From Rhabditophanes sp. KR3021 (lineage: Eukaryota > Nematoda > Chromadorea > Rhabditida > Alloionematidae), in contig CAUJLY010000003.1 in the NCBI GenBank assembly GCA_963281155.1, positions 5,084,001 through 5,148,000 of the forward strand: a DNA stretch of 64,000 nucleotides. The letters are read 5' to 3'. The stretch's first letter is position 1; the number at the start of each line of letters is the position of its first letter. Below are positions 22,322-33,539 of the stretch, one piece after another. The position numbers and the translations under genes were made by a program. The notes beneath the pieces are model-generated. The model was not told the origin of the DNA. It was given only the letters and a program-made list of their open reading frames with translations, and made no database searches.

Positions 22322-25300
22322 ATGTGGAATGGAGCAGCACCGAATCAGATTGAGGATGAATCCGCACCTAGCAATATTCCGCAGGAAAATATGGAAGAAC
22401 TTCAAGTTTTGTTAGAAGAAATGCGTAAGTAAATAAAAATGACTATACTTACATTTGTATAAACAATAATCATATCAAAAATAATGAGTAGCTATTCTTA
22501 TTTTGTTATTTCCTAAATCCGATTATTCAGGGTAAAATCTATTTATTTGATTAGTATGATAAACAACAACTTATTTACATAAAATAAAATTCCTTTGTGC
22601 AGGTGATATTGCCCAAATAAGATTTGCAACCTACAGAACAGCATCAAAACTACGATTCATCCAAAAGAAAACCCAAATCCACCTCGTTGACATTTGGAAC
22701 ATGATTGAATCATTTAGAGAAAACGGCCTAAACGCCGTGTCCACTCAATCTCAACTAAAGTACTCAAGACTGGAATTACTGTTAACTTCAGTATTTCATA
22801 ATCTCAACAAAAGACTGCCAACATCACAACACATTGATACGGATAAATCTATTTCCACACTACTTTCCTTTCTCCTAGGTGCATATGATCGTCGCCACAA
22901 CGCCAGATTAACTGTCTTTTCCGTCAAAATAGCTCTTGCCGTATTATCAGCTGGCAAACTAGTTGACAAGTTGCGATATATTTTTTCACAAATCTCAGGT
23001 ATCCATCTTCCTATTGACTTCATCTAATTATGTTTCATTTTAGGTAATTAAATAGACAATCGAAAATTAAAATTAAGAAGGCATTTATAACTAGGCATAC
23101 TATTAACAAATTATTTATTAAAATTGCAAATACAAAAGATCAGAAATATTAACAAACTTGTCAATGATGAGATCAGGTACTTTCTGCTTAGCTCCGAGTT
23201 CATTTTGATGACCCCTTCAAAGGAAGCGTAGCCAGAATTGCAGTTTTTGATTTGTGGTCTGAATGCTCTGATCAGAATGGCTTCGACGTTTTCAATCACT
23301 TTCCGATTGGTATTTCATTCTCAAGACTGGGGTTTCGTTCTTTCCATATGACTCGTTCCGAATGACACCATTGATAAAGCCTTCCTTCCTATCAAACACT
23401 TTTTCAGATTAACCTTCATTACAAAATCATCACTATGCTGAATCATTCTTTTTCCAAGTAGGATAATTTTGCCAATCTATTTTATGACATTCTTCCCATT
23501 TCCTACTGTCCAATTTTTACCGCGTTTTCTTACTTTATCAAGATTGCAAATAAATCATTATTGAATTCTGGGTATTCATAGCAGGAATAAATAATAGCAT
23601 GGAGTAATTGATATGAATGGCTACACATCCGAATTTATTATTCTTAAATTCATTCAATGTGTCTTTATCACCAAATATGAAACTTGATACCGAATCTTTT
23701 ACAAACCCGGTATTCTTCAAGTCTTTTTCAAACTTTTTGAACCGACTACTATCTTCTGAGAAAGACTCAGGAACTTCCAACTTATATAAAGCAAAGCATT
23801 CATCTCCTCACTTAAATGAAGAGTCTTTTCATAGTTTTTTTAACATTTGTCAATAGATGTCTGCTTTCCGGAACACCACATCAGTCCTCTATCAATCAGT
23901 TTATGAATCTCCGTTCTGTCTTCTATACTTTCCCCAATTTGTAATGATTGAGCAACAGGATAAACGTTTTCTGGTTGATCTAAAACAGATTAATCATAAC
24001 ATGATTGGCTTTTAAACTTATCATTGCCTACAAAAGGTACACTTCTACCAAAAGACAAATTACTTTCATTCCTAGATGTTTTAGTAGGAGACTTTTAAAT
24101 CACGACAATGCTCTTTTTTCTGCTTGTCAAATCATTCTAGTTTATAACGGCAAGTATGAGGCGATCTTGTTGCGCTAAAATAATATTAATAAAGCTCTAT
24201 ATGATCATAAACATTGCCAGAATACAACTAGCTTTCAGCTAATATTCAAATGTACGAGGTCTCAGCGCCATGTTGAAATAATGCATCTTCATCTAAAAAC
24301 ACTAAAATTTAAAATTATAAATAACATTCTAATAAATTTTCAGATACCTCTGGTATAATGGACTACTCTAAATTTGTAGACTTCTTACAACAAGTACTTG
24401 CTTTGCCTACTGCTGTTTTTGAAGCTCCCACATTTGGATATACAGGGCACGTTTTATTTTGCTTTTATTTTATTTTACTTTATTTTATTTTTAGTATGTT
24501 AAAAGAAACAATAAAAATATGGCGAAAGAAGTGATTAAAAGTCAAGAATGAGAATGCTAACTCAACAATTAGTTTCAACTCAAAAACTTTTTGCCGAAGA
24601 TATCGGTAATTGTGCAGGCATTTTTTGAGTTTAAGAGATAAACTTCTTTCACTGAACATTTTCCATGCAAATGTATTCAAGACCATGCTTCAAGTTGATT
24701 TGTCTTGAATAAAATACATTATAAATATAGTCAGAGACTATTAAAATAAACATGTATTAATTAAATAATCAAATAGTATAAATATTCATTTATATTGGTT
24801 TTCAGAACAGTCGGCTGCACAATGTTTTAGAAGAGTAAGTGAATTTTCCTTTTTTAAATCTCTTTTACATCTATTTTTAGGAGGATAAAATTACTCTTAA
24901 TACATTTTTGGATGTATTAATGAGTGAAACATGCCCTCCTTGTCTTATGTGGCTTCCTTTGTTACATAGAATTTGTTCCGTTGAACACGTTTATCATCCC
25001 GTTAGTTGTGATTCCTGTCAAGTACGGAGGTAGGTTGATTTTGTAAATATTTATTAAAATAGGTTTAAAAAAATACAGTTTAATGATCACTTTAATCAAG
25101 AAGATCAGCTTTCTACACATAGTAAGGTTGTGTAACCGTAGTCATTGCCTGATTCATCGCTATTATATTCTTTTTCTTGAAGTAAATGACAGTATTTTCC
25201 TTTTTAACTCCCTCTTCAAGAATAATTCGTGCTAGTTAAAATTGATTTAATTGCTATTTGGCAGTTTCTAAAATTAATTCTTAAAGTTAATGTATTGCTA

Positions 25301-26979
25301 GTACTTATTTCGCTATAACTACCATTTAAAGTAATGTTTAAAGAAGAATATAAATAACATAAAAAAGGTTAAACTCAAACCAAGTGCAATATTATTTAAA
25401 TTATTTAAGGATAATGTTTAGACAAACAAACTTGAAATTTCAAACAATTTGAGGGAAGTTTGATTATTTTTAAATAACAAATGTAGTTGTATATATATTA
25501 CTACCATTAATTCATAGCATCTATTATTGCCATATAACTGGTCTGTTATATCAAGACTAAATTAACCACCTACTTATTTTGGAGCTATTAATTATTTGAA
25601 AGTGACATAAAGTATTAAACCATATATTACAGTCTTTGTTTTTATTTAATATAAACTTGATCTTATTTCATGTAATATTCATACGATATTACTTATTTTT
25701 ATTCATCAACGATCATTTTATTTTGTCTAAAATTGTAAAGATATATTTTTCACAAAAAATTGATATAAGATTTGAAATGCCATGGCATTTTAGATTAAGT
25801 ACATCTCTTCTCTTGCGGAGCATACTTAAGCTAGTAGGTAGAAAAAGAGCCAAACTAGTTTACAGGTAACCTCCATCCAAGTTTGTACCATTTCCATTAC
25901 GACTGGATTATGAAAAGACCTACCTAGAGTAAATTTATGCTTAAATCAATACTTAGTTGGATTTACTAATAACATAAATTTCAGTTTCACTGGATTTAGA
26001 TACAAATGCCAACGATGTTCTAATTACCAGCTGTGTCAGAATTGTTTCTGGAGAGGAAGAACATCTCAAAATCACTCTTTAGAACATGAAATGAAGGAAT
26101 ACTCCAGTTACAAGTCACCCACGAAACAACTAGCTCATTCCATTCACAAATCGCTTCAATGCATCCCAATGTCAAATAAACCTAAGCACCCTGAATTCGA
26201 GTCTAAACTTCAGAGGCCTTTAGACCTTTCGAATATTGTGCCCGTTATGCCTAACAGCTACGGAAAACAACAAAGTTACGAGCCTTCCACCGAGTGGACT
26301 AACAAACTGTTGCCTGGCCAATTTGGAAATGCAACGTCAATGGATGATGAACATAAACTTATTGCTCGGTATGCTGCTAAGTTGTCGGGAAGAACAGTGG
26401 TAAGTCCTTATTTGGTTATGTACATATGTACAATTTTTCATTTAGTATACTACGAATGCAAAACCAGCAAACGGTACTCATTCAGGGGGATTAAATGGTA
26501 GTTTGACGGAAAAAGGGATGATTGCGCAATTAGAGGAAGAAAACAACGAAATGCTTTGTGAACTAGCTGCGATGGAAAGGCAAAACAATTTGTTGGATGG
26601 AACTGGACAACTAAGTGGTCTGAAGGAGAAAAAGATGGAGTTAGAGTCTCGTATGAGATGTATGCAGTCTACGAGGAAAGATTTAATGCAGCAATTAGAA
26701 CATTTAATGGGTCAACTTAATTCAAATGATCCCGGCCGACAATTCAAGTCAATGAGTCAAATTCCGGAAACACTAAGTAATGTCAACTCAAGAATTTCCA
26801 ATGCTTTTAGAGAACACTCACTTCCTGCTTCGAATGGCCCCCCTGGAAGGAGTATGTCACAAATAGCTCCTACGCAGCAACTACAAGGGGACTTGTTACA
26901 GGCTGCAGATGCAATTACTTCCAACGTCTCGGAATTGCTTCATGAGCTTGACATGGCTAATGAAGAAGTTTTATATTAG
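22322..26979 (+). CDS. Dystrobrevin (dystrophin-associated protein)
   Basis: Exons 22322-22424, 22603-22998, 24344-24450, 24811-24834, 24881-25029, 25985-26399 and 26446-26979 join in phase to 575 residues. Dystrobrevin binds dystrophin and syntrophin under the muscle and nerve membrane. Residues about 35-280 form the EF-hand-like region ([40 protein letters not shown]). A ZZ zinc finger follows (CDSCQVRR...[19 protein letters not shown]). The C-terminal 150 residues are a coiled coil for dystrophin pairing ([40 protein letters not shown]). Exon 4 is only 24 nt. Its acceptor was set at 24810 rather than the nearer TTTTCAG, because only that choice keeps frame and the expected residue count in FGYT-xx-SAAQCF. 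The second intron holds GIY-YIG remnants. Confidence 0.92.
23110..23990 (-). pseudogene. Decayed intronic GIY-YIG element, copy B (dystrobrevin intron 2)
   Basis: Antisense to dystrobrevin. In broken frames it reads [14 protein letters not shown] (remnant of the YIG strand and following helix, about 23430-23490), then [11 protein letters not shown] and NCNSG (about 23240-23300). These match AENIECILINHL and TNSDSG of the IDH3A intron copy. DLIIDKF near 23160 matches the C-terminal LILNDF block of other copies. A longer upstream piece ([20 protein letters not shown], about 23720-23780) is coding-like but unrecognised. Stops and frameshifts are frequent. Confidence 0.5.
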
Positions 26980-28277
26980 TTCAAAAAATATTATAAATAT
27001 GTAATGCCTTTTTTACAAAGAAATGATCTCTTTGCTCAAACATATTAATAAAAATTTAATAAACCCAAATAAGTGTCTTTTACCAGATCTAAGTTATATT
27101 CAAAATAAGTCAAAAAATAAATACAAAAACTCCTCTTAGCAGCATTGTCCAAAAAATTATTTTTGTTCATCTTAGTTATGTCTTTTTCTATTTGTATGTT
27201 TCAAACTTGTAAATTCTTCAAGTTGTAAGAATATGTTCAAAGAAATCAGTTATAACAATTGATAGCAAACAAATACAGTTAAACAAAGGGATTCTATCAC
27301 TTAAAAAATAGGAAATAATGTATAAAAACTGAAAAGTACATACATAATGAACAACAACCAAAGTATTCGTAATTTATATATCTTGAGGTAGAGATTTAAA
27401 TTTTTCTCCGTAATTTATTAATTTTAACACACTACTCATTTTCCTGTCATCTTTCTGAGCATACCAGTGTACCTTTCCCTAGGCTTCATACTGATCTCTT
27501 TTGAATAATAACCATTTTAAAAAAGTTTTGGTCAGTGCTTCTAAGCTCATGATCTACAAATATGATTTCCTCTTCTGACTTTAGCATCTGGAACAAATGA
27601 CCTGGCATTCATAATACTGATTACTCTCCCAAGGTACATATTGTAATATATTAAATACTTTATTTTGTCATTTACATATTCACATTTTGGTAAATTTAAG
27701 TATTTGTGATCAGAATGGAATCCCCGACATTTTATAGGTGTGTTAGGATAAATGTACAACCCGTCATGTAACGTTTTGTTTGCAAATTTTTAAAATCGCT
27801 GGTCAGCCGCTAGACCAGACGTATAAAAAATGCACAGAGAGAAAAGCTTACTTGAGTAGGGATAGGCCGCCTGCGAGACGATGGTAAAGAAAAAAGTTTC
27901 AAATAATGCATTCCGTATCTTGTATTTTTGAAATTCCCTTTCGATAAATGTTTGCCAATCTTGCCTAAAAGCAACAAAATCAACTATAAATCCCATTCTT
28001 ACAGAAAAATCATTTCTATTTATTATATTTTTTCAGAATGCATACAGATTTACAAATAATATTTATTCAGTCTTTTTGTTACCAAATGTAGTTAACTAAA
28101 AATTACTTTTCAGATAAAGTGGATAAATGAACAAAATGTCGTGCTTTTATACTGTTTCCTACTGGTGATAACGCTTGACATGTGCTTTAAAAAATAGATA
28201 AATGAAATATAGTTTATAGTTAGATTTGCAATAAAATATCAATTTATTTAATGAGATGAATATTTATATACACGTCT
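26980..28277. other. Intergenic region between dystrobrevin and the LysM gene
   Basis: The first 500 bp are plain AT-rich sequence after the dystrobrevin stop. About 27480-27996 on the minus strand is coding-like and listed separately. The remaining 280 bp show nothing recognisable. Confidence 0.5.
27480..27996 (-). pseudogene. Unrecognised decayed coding stretch
   Basis: An ATG at 27996 opens MGFIVDFVAFRQDWQTFIER followed by REFQKYKIRNALFETFFF, up to a good donor (CAA|GTAAGC). After a gap the same strand reads GLYIYPNTPIKCRGFHSD and KYLIYYNMYLGRVISIMN, then in another frame EEEIIFVDHELRST before a stop. The composition is clearly more protein-like than the flanks, but the frame changes at least once and no family is recognised. 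It may be an old gene copy or a spliced gene whose exon joins I cannot resolve. Confidence 0.35.
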
Positions 28278-28706
28278 TTAATTTGATACATATTTATTTT
28301 CATGGGATCCGTGATGATGAAGGATGTCTGACTGATGTTCGATATGACCTTCTTCGACGATATAAGTTAAAAGTAGCGGAATCAACATAAACATTAGCAC
28401 TACTACAAGGAGCACAAAGAAAATTTCTTTGGTACTGGAGTCTGGAGATGATGCATTGATAAAATGGTGATTGTCACCCTCGATTACTGGGGCTGGAAAC
28501 GTTTCTCTGATGTGCGAGACGGCTGAATCCGTCTTGGCAAATATTCTTTCTACGCTTTCGTCGCGATCGTTATCATTGGTGTGGATAAGTTGCTTTGGTG
28601 GTCTTTCTGCATTACAATAGATATTTCCAAACTCTTGTCCGAATTCCTTTATCAAGAAATCTCTCTTTAATTCAGTTACAGGTATTTTGATATTTTTAAG
28701 GGCATA

Positions 28707-28714
28707 GATTTCTT
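28707..28714. repeat. Target-site duplication of MULE copy 1 (left)
   Basis: The 8-bp sequence GATTTCTT at 28707-28714 recurs at 32045-32052, directly bordering the two ends of the element. Duplications of 8-10 bp are typical of Mutator-like elements. Confidence 0.85.
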
Positions 28715-28715
28715 G

Positions 28716-28925
28716 GGTATATTATCACTCGCCTGGGTAGGGCGAATAATTATACTATAGTATTATCACTCGCCTGGGAGGCTAATATGTCAAAAAAATA
28801 ATCATTGGCCTCCCAGGCGAATGATTATACTATAGCATTATCATTCGCCCAGGCCAATCATTATTTTAAGTAAAAAATTCGCCCAGGCAGATGATAATAC
28901 TATAATATAATCATTCGCCCTTATA
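28716..28925. repeat. Subterminal palindromic repeats, 5' end of MULE copy 1
   Basis: Repeated modules with arms GGCGAATGAT and ATCATTCGCC surround a core like TATACTATAG. The best, at 28816-28849, is 34 bp long with perfect 10-bp arms. Several partial modules flank it. The same modules recur near the 3' end (31859-32036). Subterminal repeats of this kind often bind transposase; that role is inferred. Confidence 0.75.
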
Positions 28926-29274
28926 AAGAAAATCATCAAATGTTTCAATTATTTGGTTCGAATATGAGCGGTTATTTCTAAGGTTGATGACTGTGTTTTA
29001 ATACTCTAAAAATTAATTAAATAAGTGCACCTCCAGTGTTTTATTCTAACGTCGCACTTTTATTCTAAAGCGTAATTGAAGTCTATTCAATTTAATAAAA
29101 TAAGATACCTTAAGTGGTTAATGTCATCGTTACACTTTTATCTTTAAGGCGTAATTGAGGCTATCTATATCCCTCATAGTATAATAATTCATAATAAGAA
29201 TCCCCTTCTACACTTATACTTTAATTTTAAAATCATTTCTTTAATTGCTATTATCGTGGTTGGTTGCTTTTAAA

Positions 29275-31667
29275 ATGTCATCTTTTACCGACAGTCAAAT
29301 ATTAGAAGCTCTTTGGAATAATCCTTCATTGTTGGAGCAAGTTCGAGAGACACTTCTTCCACAGCCAAGCTCAAGCAATATTTTAAGTCAAAACATTCCA
29401 TCTCACCATTCTTTACCAACTGTTCCTGCATCAGTTCCTTTAACAAGAACAAAGGAGGAATTTCTTTTATTTGCACAAGAAGCTTATAAAAATGTTGACT
29501 CGGAGGTCCAATTTAAGTCTCAATTTATAGTTGGAATGAAAACTGAAAAGTTTTGTAAGGATGTTTTCTTATACGTTCCTGATCAAACGAATTATGCTAA
29601 CCCATTGGGATATGTGTTTACCAAGAAGTATGTTTTTTATCTGCCTATAAATAGTAAAAAGTAAAATTGACTGGTTTCAAAGCCTGAATAAGCTTCTAGT
29701 AGGGGTTACACAACAGGATTCAAAAGGATCTTTATTAATCTACAAAAAAATCGTGGTCATCTAATGCCAATAATAATATATACACTACTTACGATTTTGG
29801 GATGAGAGCTGAAAGGAGCTAAACTAAAATGAAGTAGATTTAAAATAGGCAAAGTGGTACAAATGAGGATCCTAGATAAAATGATATAATAATAAAATAG
29901 CACATATTATAAATACAATAATTCAAGCAAATTATACATAAATAATATTCAAATACTAAATATACAATATACAAATTTTCGTATATTCACTAAATTTATA
30001 CAAATTATTTTAGAAGAGGAACTGAATTGTCTCCAGATGCAACAACAACAACCACTATGTACTGCAAAGAGTGTCGCTCAATTTGTAAAAAGAAGAAGCA
30101 ACCCGAATCGAATATTCCACTATTAAAGATGAAAGGATATAATTTGGTTCGCCAAGAAGGTGTTCATTTTGATGGTTGCTTGCCAATAACATTCAAAGAA
30201 AAAATAGGCGATAATGAATACAAGCGTGTTTGCCGTGACGCCACAAATCCCCTCATTAAGCCTCGTATAGCACATGCCATTGGGATTAAAAATGTCGATA
30301 CCATATGCAATGGGCTTGAACTCGGTACAGCAGATTCGAAGATAAAGTTAGGACAGTATAAAGATAAGGGAAGGTATCTTAGAGTTGCTTCATCTAGATC
30401 AAACGAAAAAAAAAATGAAAATAATGATTACGCCGAGGAAGTTTACGAATGTGGTTATTTAGATGATAAGCAGTTACCTATGTCATTCCGTGTTGTTGGA
30501 AAAGATGGGGATTCAATTGTTATTTTTGGTTCAAGAGATGTACTCGAATTGTATGCCAAATCAAAATTAAGACTTGCTGATGGAACTTTCTTTGTGGCCC
30601 CTGACAAATACACCCAACTCTACGTCGTTATGTTTCAAATTATTGAAAATAAAGAAGGGGAAATGAGAAATACATTTATACCAGCATTTTATGCTTTGAT
30701 GAAGCACCGTAAGACCGAAGATTATGATTTCGTTTTTAATGAAATTAAAAAGTGCTTACAACGTTTCGGAATTAGTGAAGAACTTCCAGAGGTATTTATG
30801 ACTGATAAAGAACCTGCTGCAATAAAAATTATTGAAAAACATTATCCTACTTTACATAAACACTGCTATTTCCACTACGCCCAAAATTTGGTAAAAAAAT
30901 TGAATCAGCTTGGGCTTAAGCATTTGTTAACATCTTTTAATGGAAATGACGATAGAAGTCTCGTGTCTGCAGATTTTTATAAGAAGTTTCGTATGGTTAT
31001 TGCTCTCCCCCACGTGCCAGTCGGGCAAATGATTCAACAATGGACTATCATTAAAAATAAGATGATTATGACAGCCAATGAAGATTTTACTCCTTTTGAA
31101 ATAAACCAGCTAACCAAATGGATCAACTATGTTGATAAAAATTGGTTTAAGAATGAAAAGCATGCAACCAAATTATGCAAGTTTCAACAACGTGTTAAAA
31201 GCACTAACTCATGTGAATCATTCAATAGATGGCTTAAAACTAATCCATTAGCTACACACCATGGTACTTACTTGAAATGTCTGAATTTATTGAAAGCTGC
31301 AAATGAGGATGTCCGGCTTACAATTTACAAATTGAATAAATTTAAACACTCACCTGAATTTGCCATTTCCAAGCAAGTTAAAAAGTCAAAGGATAGAGAG
31401 GAAAAAATTGCTTTATTACAAAAAGAATTTAGTGATAACAACTTTCTCAATGTAAACACATACTTAAATACAATCAGTGAATATTTAATTCCTGAAAATT
31501 TTCAAAAATATGTAAGCGAGCTCCAAGATGACGAAGAAAGAAATAGTGAAGATGAAAAAGAAAATGATACCCTTAAACAGGAGGAATCAGAAGTTGAAAG
31601 TATTGTGGAAAAGGTTGTCTTTAAGCCTTCTTTAAATGCACGAGTTCTTAGAAGTAGGCGAAATTAG
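29275..31667 (+). CDS. MULE-family transposase (copy 1)
   Basis: Exons 29275-29627 and 30014-31667 splice in phase (AAG AA|GTATGT and TTTTAG|A) to 668 residues. The DDE-type catalytic residues are seen in RLADGTFFVAP (Asp at about residue 306), VFMTDKEPAAI (Asp at about 381) and TNSCESFNRW (Glu at about 518). CYFHYAQN lies between the last two, the MULE CxH position. A Cys-rich basic patch (MYCKECRSICKKKKQ, about 133-147) after the splice may be a zinc-binding DNA-recognition module. The tail is acidic, then ends in a basic RVLRSRRN. The N-terminal 117 residues resemble nothing I know. The start is the first ATG of the first exon. No frame damage is visible, so it could be functional. Confidence 0.85.
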
Positions 31668-31858
31668 TTCTATGTTAGTAGGGTTAATCAGTACATCTGT
31701 TTCTTTTGAATTTCTGATAGTTTAAAAATATTTTTTATGTTCATTTTTTATAAACCGTTAATTAAATTTCATTGAATGAGGGTTAAATTGTCAAAACGAT
31801 TAGGAATTTGTTTAAAGCAATTATATTTCACTTAAATATAGACCATAAAAATTATTTA

Positions 31859-32036
31859 TAGGGCGAATGGTTACTTTAGTTACCATTAGCCTGCCCAGGC
31901 AAATGATTATGCTATAGTATAATCATTAGCCTTATAAAATAAAAATAGGGCGAATGATTATACTATAGCATTATCATTCGCCTGGGGGCTAATAGTTATA
32001 CTATAGTATAATCATTTGCCTGGGAGGCGAATGATA
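31859..32036. repeat. Subterminal palindromic repeats, 3' end of MULE copy 1
   Basis: The 34-bp module GGCGAATGAT...ATCATTCGCC at 31949-31982 is a repeat of the 5' module. It is flanked by further copies of the TATACTATAGTATAATCAT core. Repeat density is similar at both ends, which suggests symmetric transposase binding. Confidence 0.75.
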
Positions 32037-32044
32037 TGTTACTC

Positions 32045-32052
32045 GATTTCTT
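32045..32052. repeat. Target-site duplication of MULE copy 1 (right)
   Basis: GATTTCTT, identical to 28707-28714. One copy belongs to the LysM gene codons for Gln-Glu-Ile. Confidence 0.85.
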
Positions 32053-32092
32053 GGTCATTTAGAATATTGTTTGCCCGTTTTATATCAGCTGC

Positions 32093-32240
32093 CTAAAAAT
32101 GAACAATAATAAAAAAGTTGTAATGAACAATAATAAAAAAGTTACAACAAATAATAACAAGAAAAATATAATGAATAATAACAAAAAAATATAATGAATA
32201 GTAACAAAAAAATATAATGAATAGTAACAAAAAGGTGCAA
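32093..32240. repeat. AT-rich minisatellite in the LysM gene intron
   Basis: The intron between the two LysM exons is filled by about seven imperfect units of roughly 21-24 bp, such as AATATAATGAATAGTAACAA and AATGAACAATAATAAAAAAG. The unit count differs in purity along the array. It is probably simple replication slippage. Confidence 0.7.
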
Positions 32241-32431
32241 TATTCAAAACTTACAGGAATGTGATATTTTAACGAAATTTTGTTCAAAGTGTCCTCAGGA
32301 TGTATAACTTTGTCCAGAAAAACAATATTAGTATCTACTTTTGAGGAACTAGAAGAATTTTTGCGCCTCAACTCGAATCCATTTCCATCTTCATTGTGCA
32401 ATCTAGTGTAGGAAGAATTATTGGTGAACAT

Positions 32432-33052
32432 AACTTAAAAAATGAAAATAAGATACCAAGGCAACCCGAAATTAAATTTTGAAGTGCAACGTCACTCAAT
32501 CCGCGTCTTTATTTTTAACATACACGTTCTACCACTTTCTTTCCTTGACGCACATCATCTCTTGCCTTTATCTTTCGACAAATTTATGTAATGTTTCACT
32601 TTCTGATTTTTGGATTTTCTTGTTATTTAAAGGGTATCGTTAAGTTGTCAATAGACTTATAGTCATGACCTAAATACACTATACTTGATCAGATGTGTTT
32701 TTAACGTTTAATTCAATCTTGCGCAAAATCATTTGATTGACCAAAAAAACACATGTCGTTTAGCTTACTAATTTATTATTGTTTAATTGATCAACATTTT
32801 TTGCATTTATTTGCCAATTACTAATAGTTCCTTATCAACTGATTACTATCAATGCTTAGTCTGGTATAACGATCAATACCCTGCTAACTAATTTTACCTC
32901 TTCTTCATCAGCAATACATTTAGTGGTTGTGTGTTAGTATATCAGTGAGCTTTTTTAAATATTTGCATTCTCCAACAATCAACGTTCTTTGCGTAATCGT
33001 TTATAATCTTTGAATTTAATTAATATCATTTTTACATCCAGTTCATATTAAT
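32432..33052. promoter_or_regulatory. Bidirectional intergenic region, LysM gene / IDH3A
   Basis: This 620-bp gap between two divergently transcribed genes should hold both promoters. I see no TATA box or clear motif. The last 10-20 bp before the IDH3A ATGs contain an acceptor-like TTTACAG (about 33063-33069). Confidence 0.4.
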
Positions 33053-33531
33053 ATGAATTTACTTTACAGGTTCATAAACAGCTCAAAAATCATGTTGAAG
33101 AAAGCCGTTCTAAATACTGCTAGCATTACAAAAGTCGTTTCCGGCCGTGCCGCTCTCTCTAGTGCTCCCGAAGAAATTCGCAGAGTCACCTTGATCCCAG
33201 GAGATGGTATTGGACCAGAGATTTCTGCCTCCGTTCAACAAATTTTTGACGCTGCCAAAGCTCCCATCGCTTGGGATCCTGTAGATGTAACTCCAGTCAA
33301 GGGAAGAGATGGAATCTTTAGAATTCCTGATCGTTGTATTGAATTAATGCATATTAACAAAGTCGGACTTAAGGGGCCTCTTGAAACCCCAATTGGAAAG
33401 GGACATCGCTCTTTGAATTTGGCAGTTCGTAAAGAATTCAATCTCTTTGCCAATGTCCGTCCATGTAGAAGTATCGTTGGCCACAAAACTCTCTATGATG
33501 ACGTAAATATTGTCACTATCCGTGAAAATAC

Positions 33532-33539
33532 TGAAGGAG
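33532..33539. repeat. Target-site duplication of MULE copy 2 (left)
   Basis: TGAAGGAG at 33532-33539 recurs at 36870-36877 on the other side of the element. It differs from the duplication of copy 1, so the two insertions were independent events. Confidence 0.85.

Larger units (their letters stand above)
28715..32044 (+). mobile_element. Mutator-like (MULE) DNA transposon, copy 1, 3,330 bp
   Basis: The ends are defined by comparison with copy 2: sequence shared between the copies begins at GGGTATATTATC and ends at ATATGTTACTC. The first 12 bp and the reverse complement of the last 12 bp (GAGTAACATATC) agree at 8 positions, and both are followed by TCGCCT, so the inverted repeats are imperfect. 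The element carries a spliced transposase gene on the plus strand and palindromic repeats near both ends. It interrupts the LysM gene in reverse orientation to that gene. By eye it is identical to copy 2, with a constant offset of 4,825 bp, so both copies moved recently and are probably active or were until very lately. Confidence 0.9.
28278..32431 (-). pseudogene. LysM-domain membrane protein (LYSMD3/4-like), coding exon split by a transposon
   Basis: Exon 1 is 32255-32431 (59 codons) and exon 2 starts at 32092. Exon 2 reads on to 32045, where the MULE (28715-32044) enters, and resumes at 28706 down to the stop at 28278. Without the element and one 8-bp duplication, the frame is continuous and encodes about 217 residues. 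The LysM motif (HPEDTLNKISLKYHIP, then AADIKRANNI, then IKIPV) spans both exons, and the insertion lies inside it. A C-terminal membrane segment follows (STKEIFFVLLVVVLMFMLIP, about 175-195), as in LYSMD3/4, single-pass proteins with a LysM fold. As written, translation would run into the element and stop at once (the codon after GAG is TAA), so this allele should be null. Confidence 0.8.

Noticed and set aside
24451..24810. Dystrobrevin exon 4 beginning at the TTTTCAG at 24805
   Set aside because: Using that acceptor with the only GT donor available puts the next exon out of frame. The AACAG acceptor five bases later keeps the frame and the expected residue count.
30027..31667. Second transposase exon starting on its own as a separate gene
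   Set aside because: Its apparent start is a TTG codon just after a splice acceptor. Splicing to the upstream exon is in phase and gives a better gene model.
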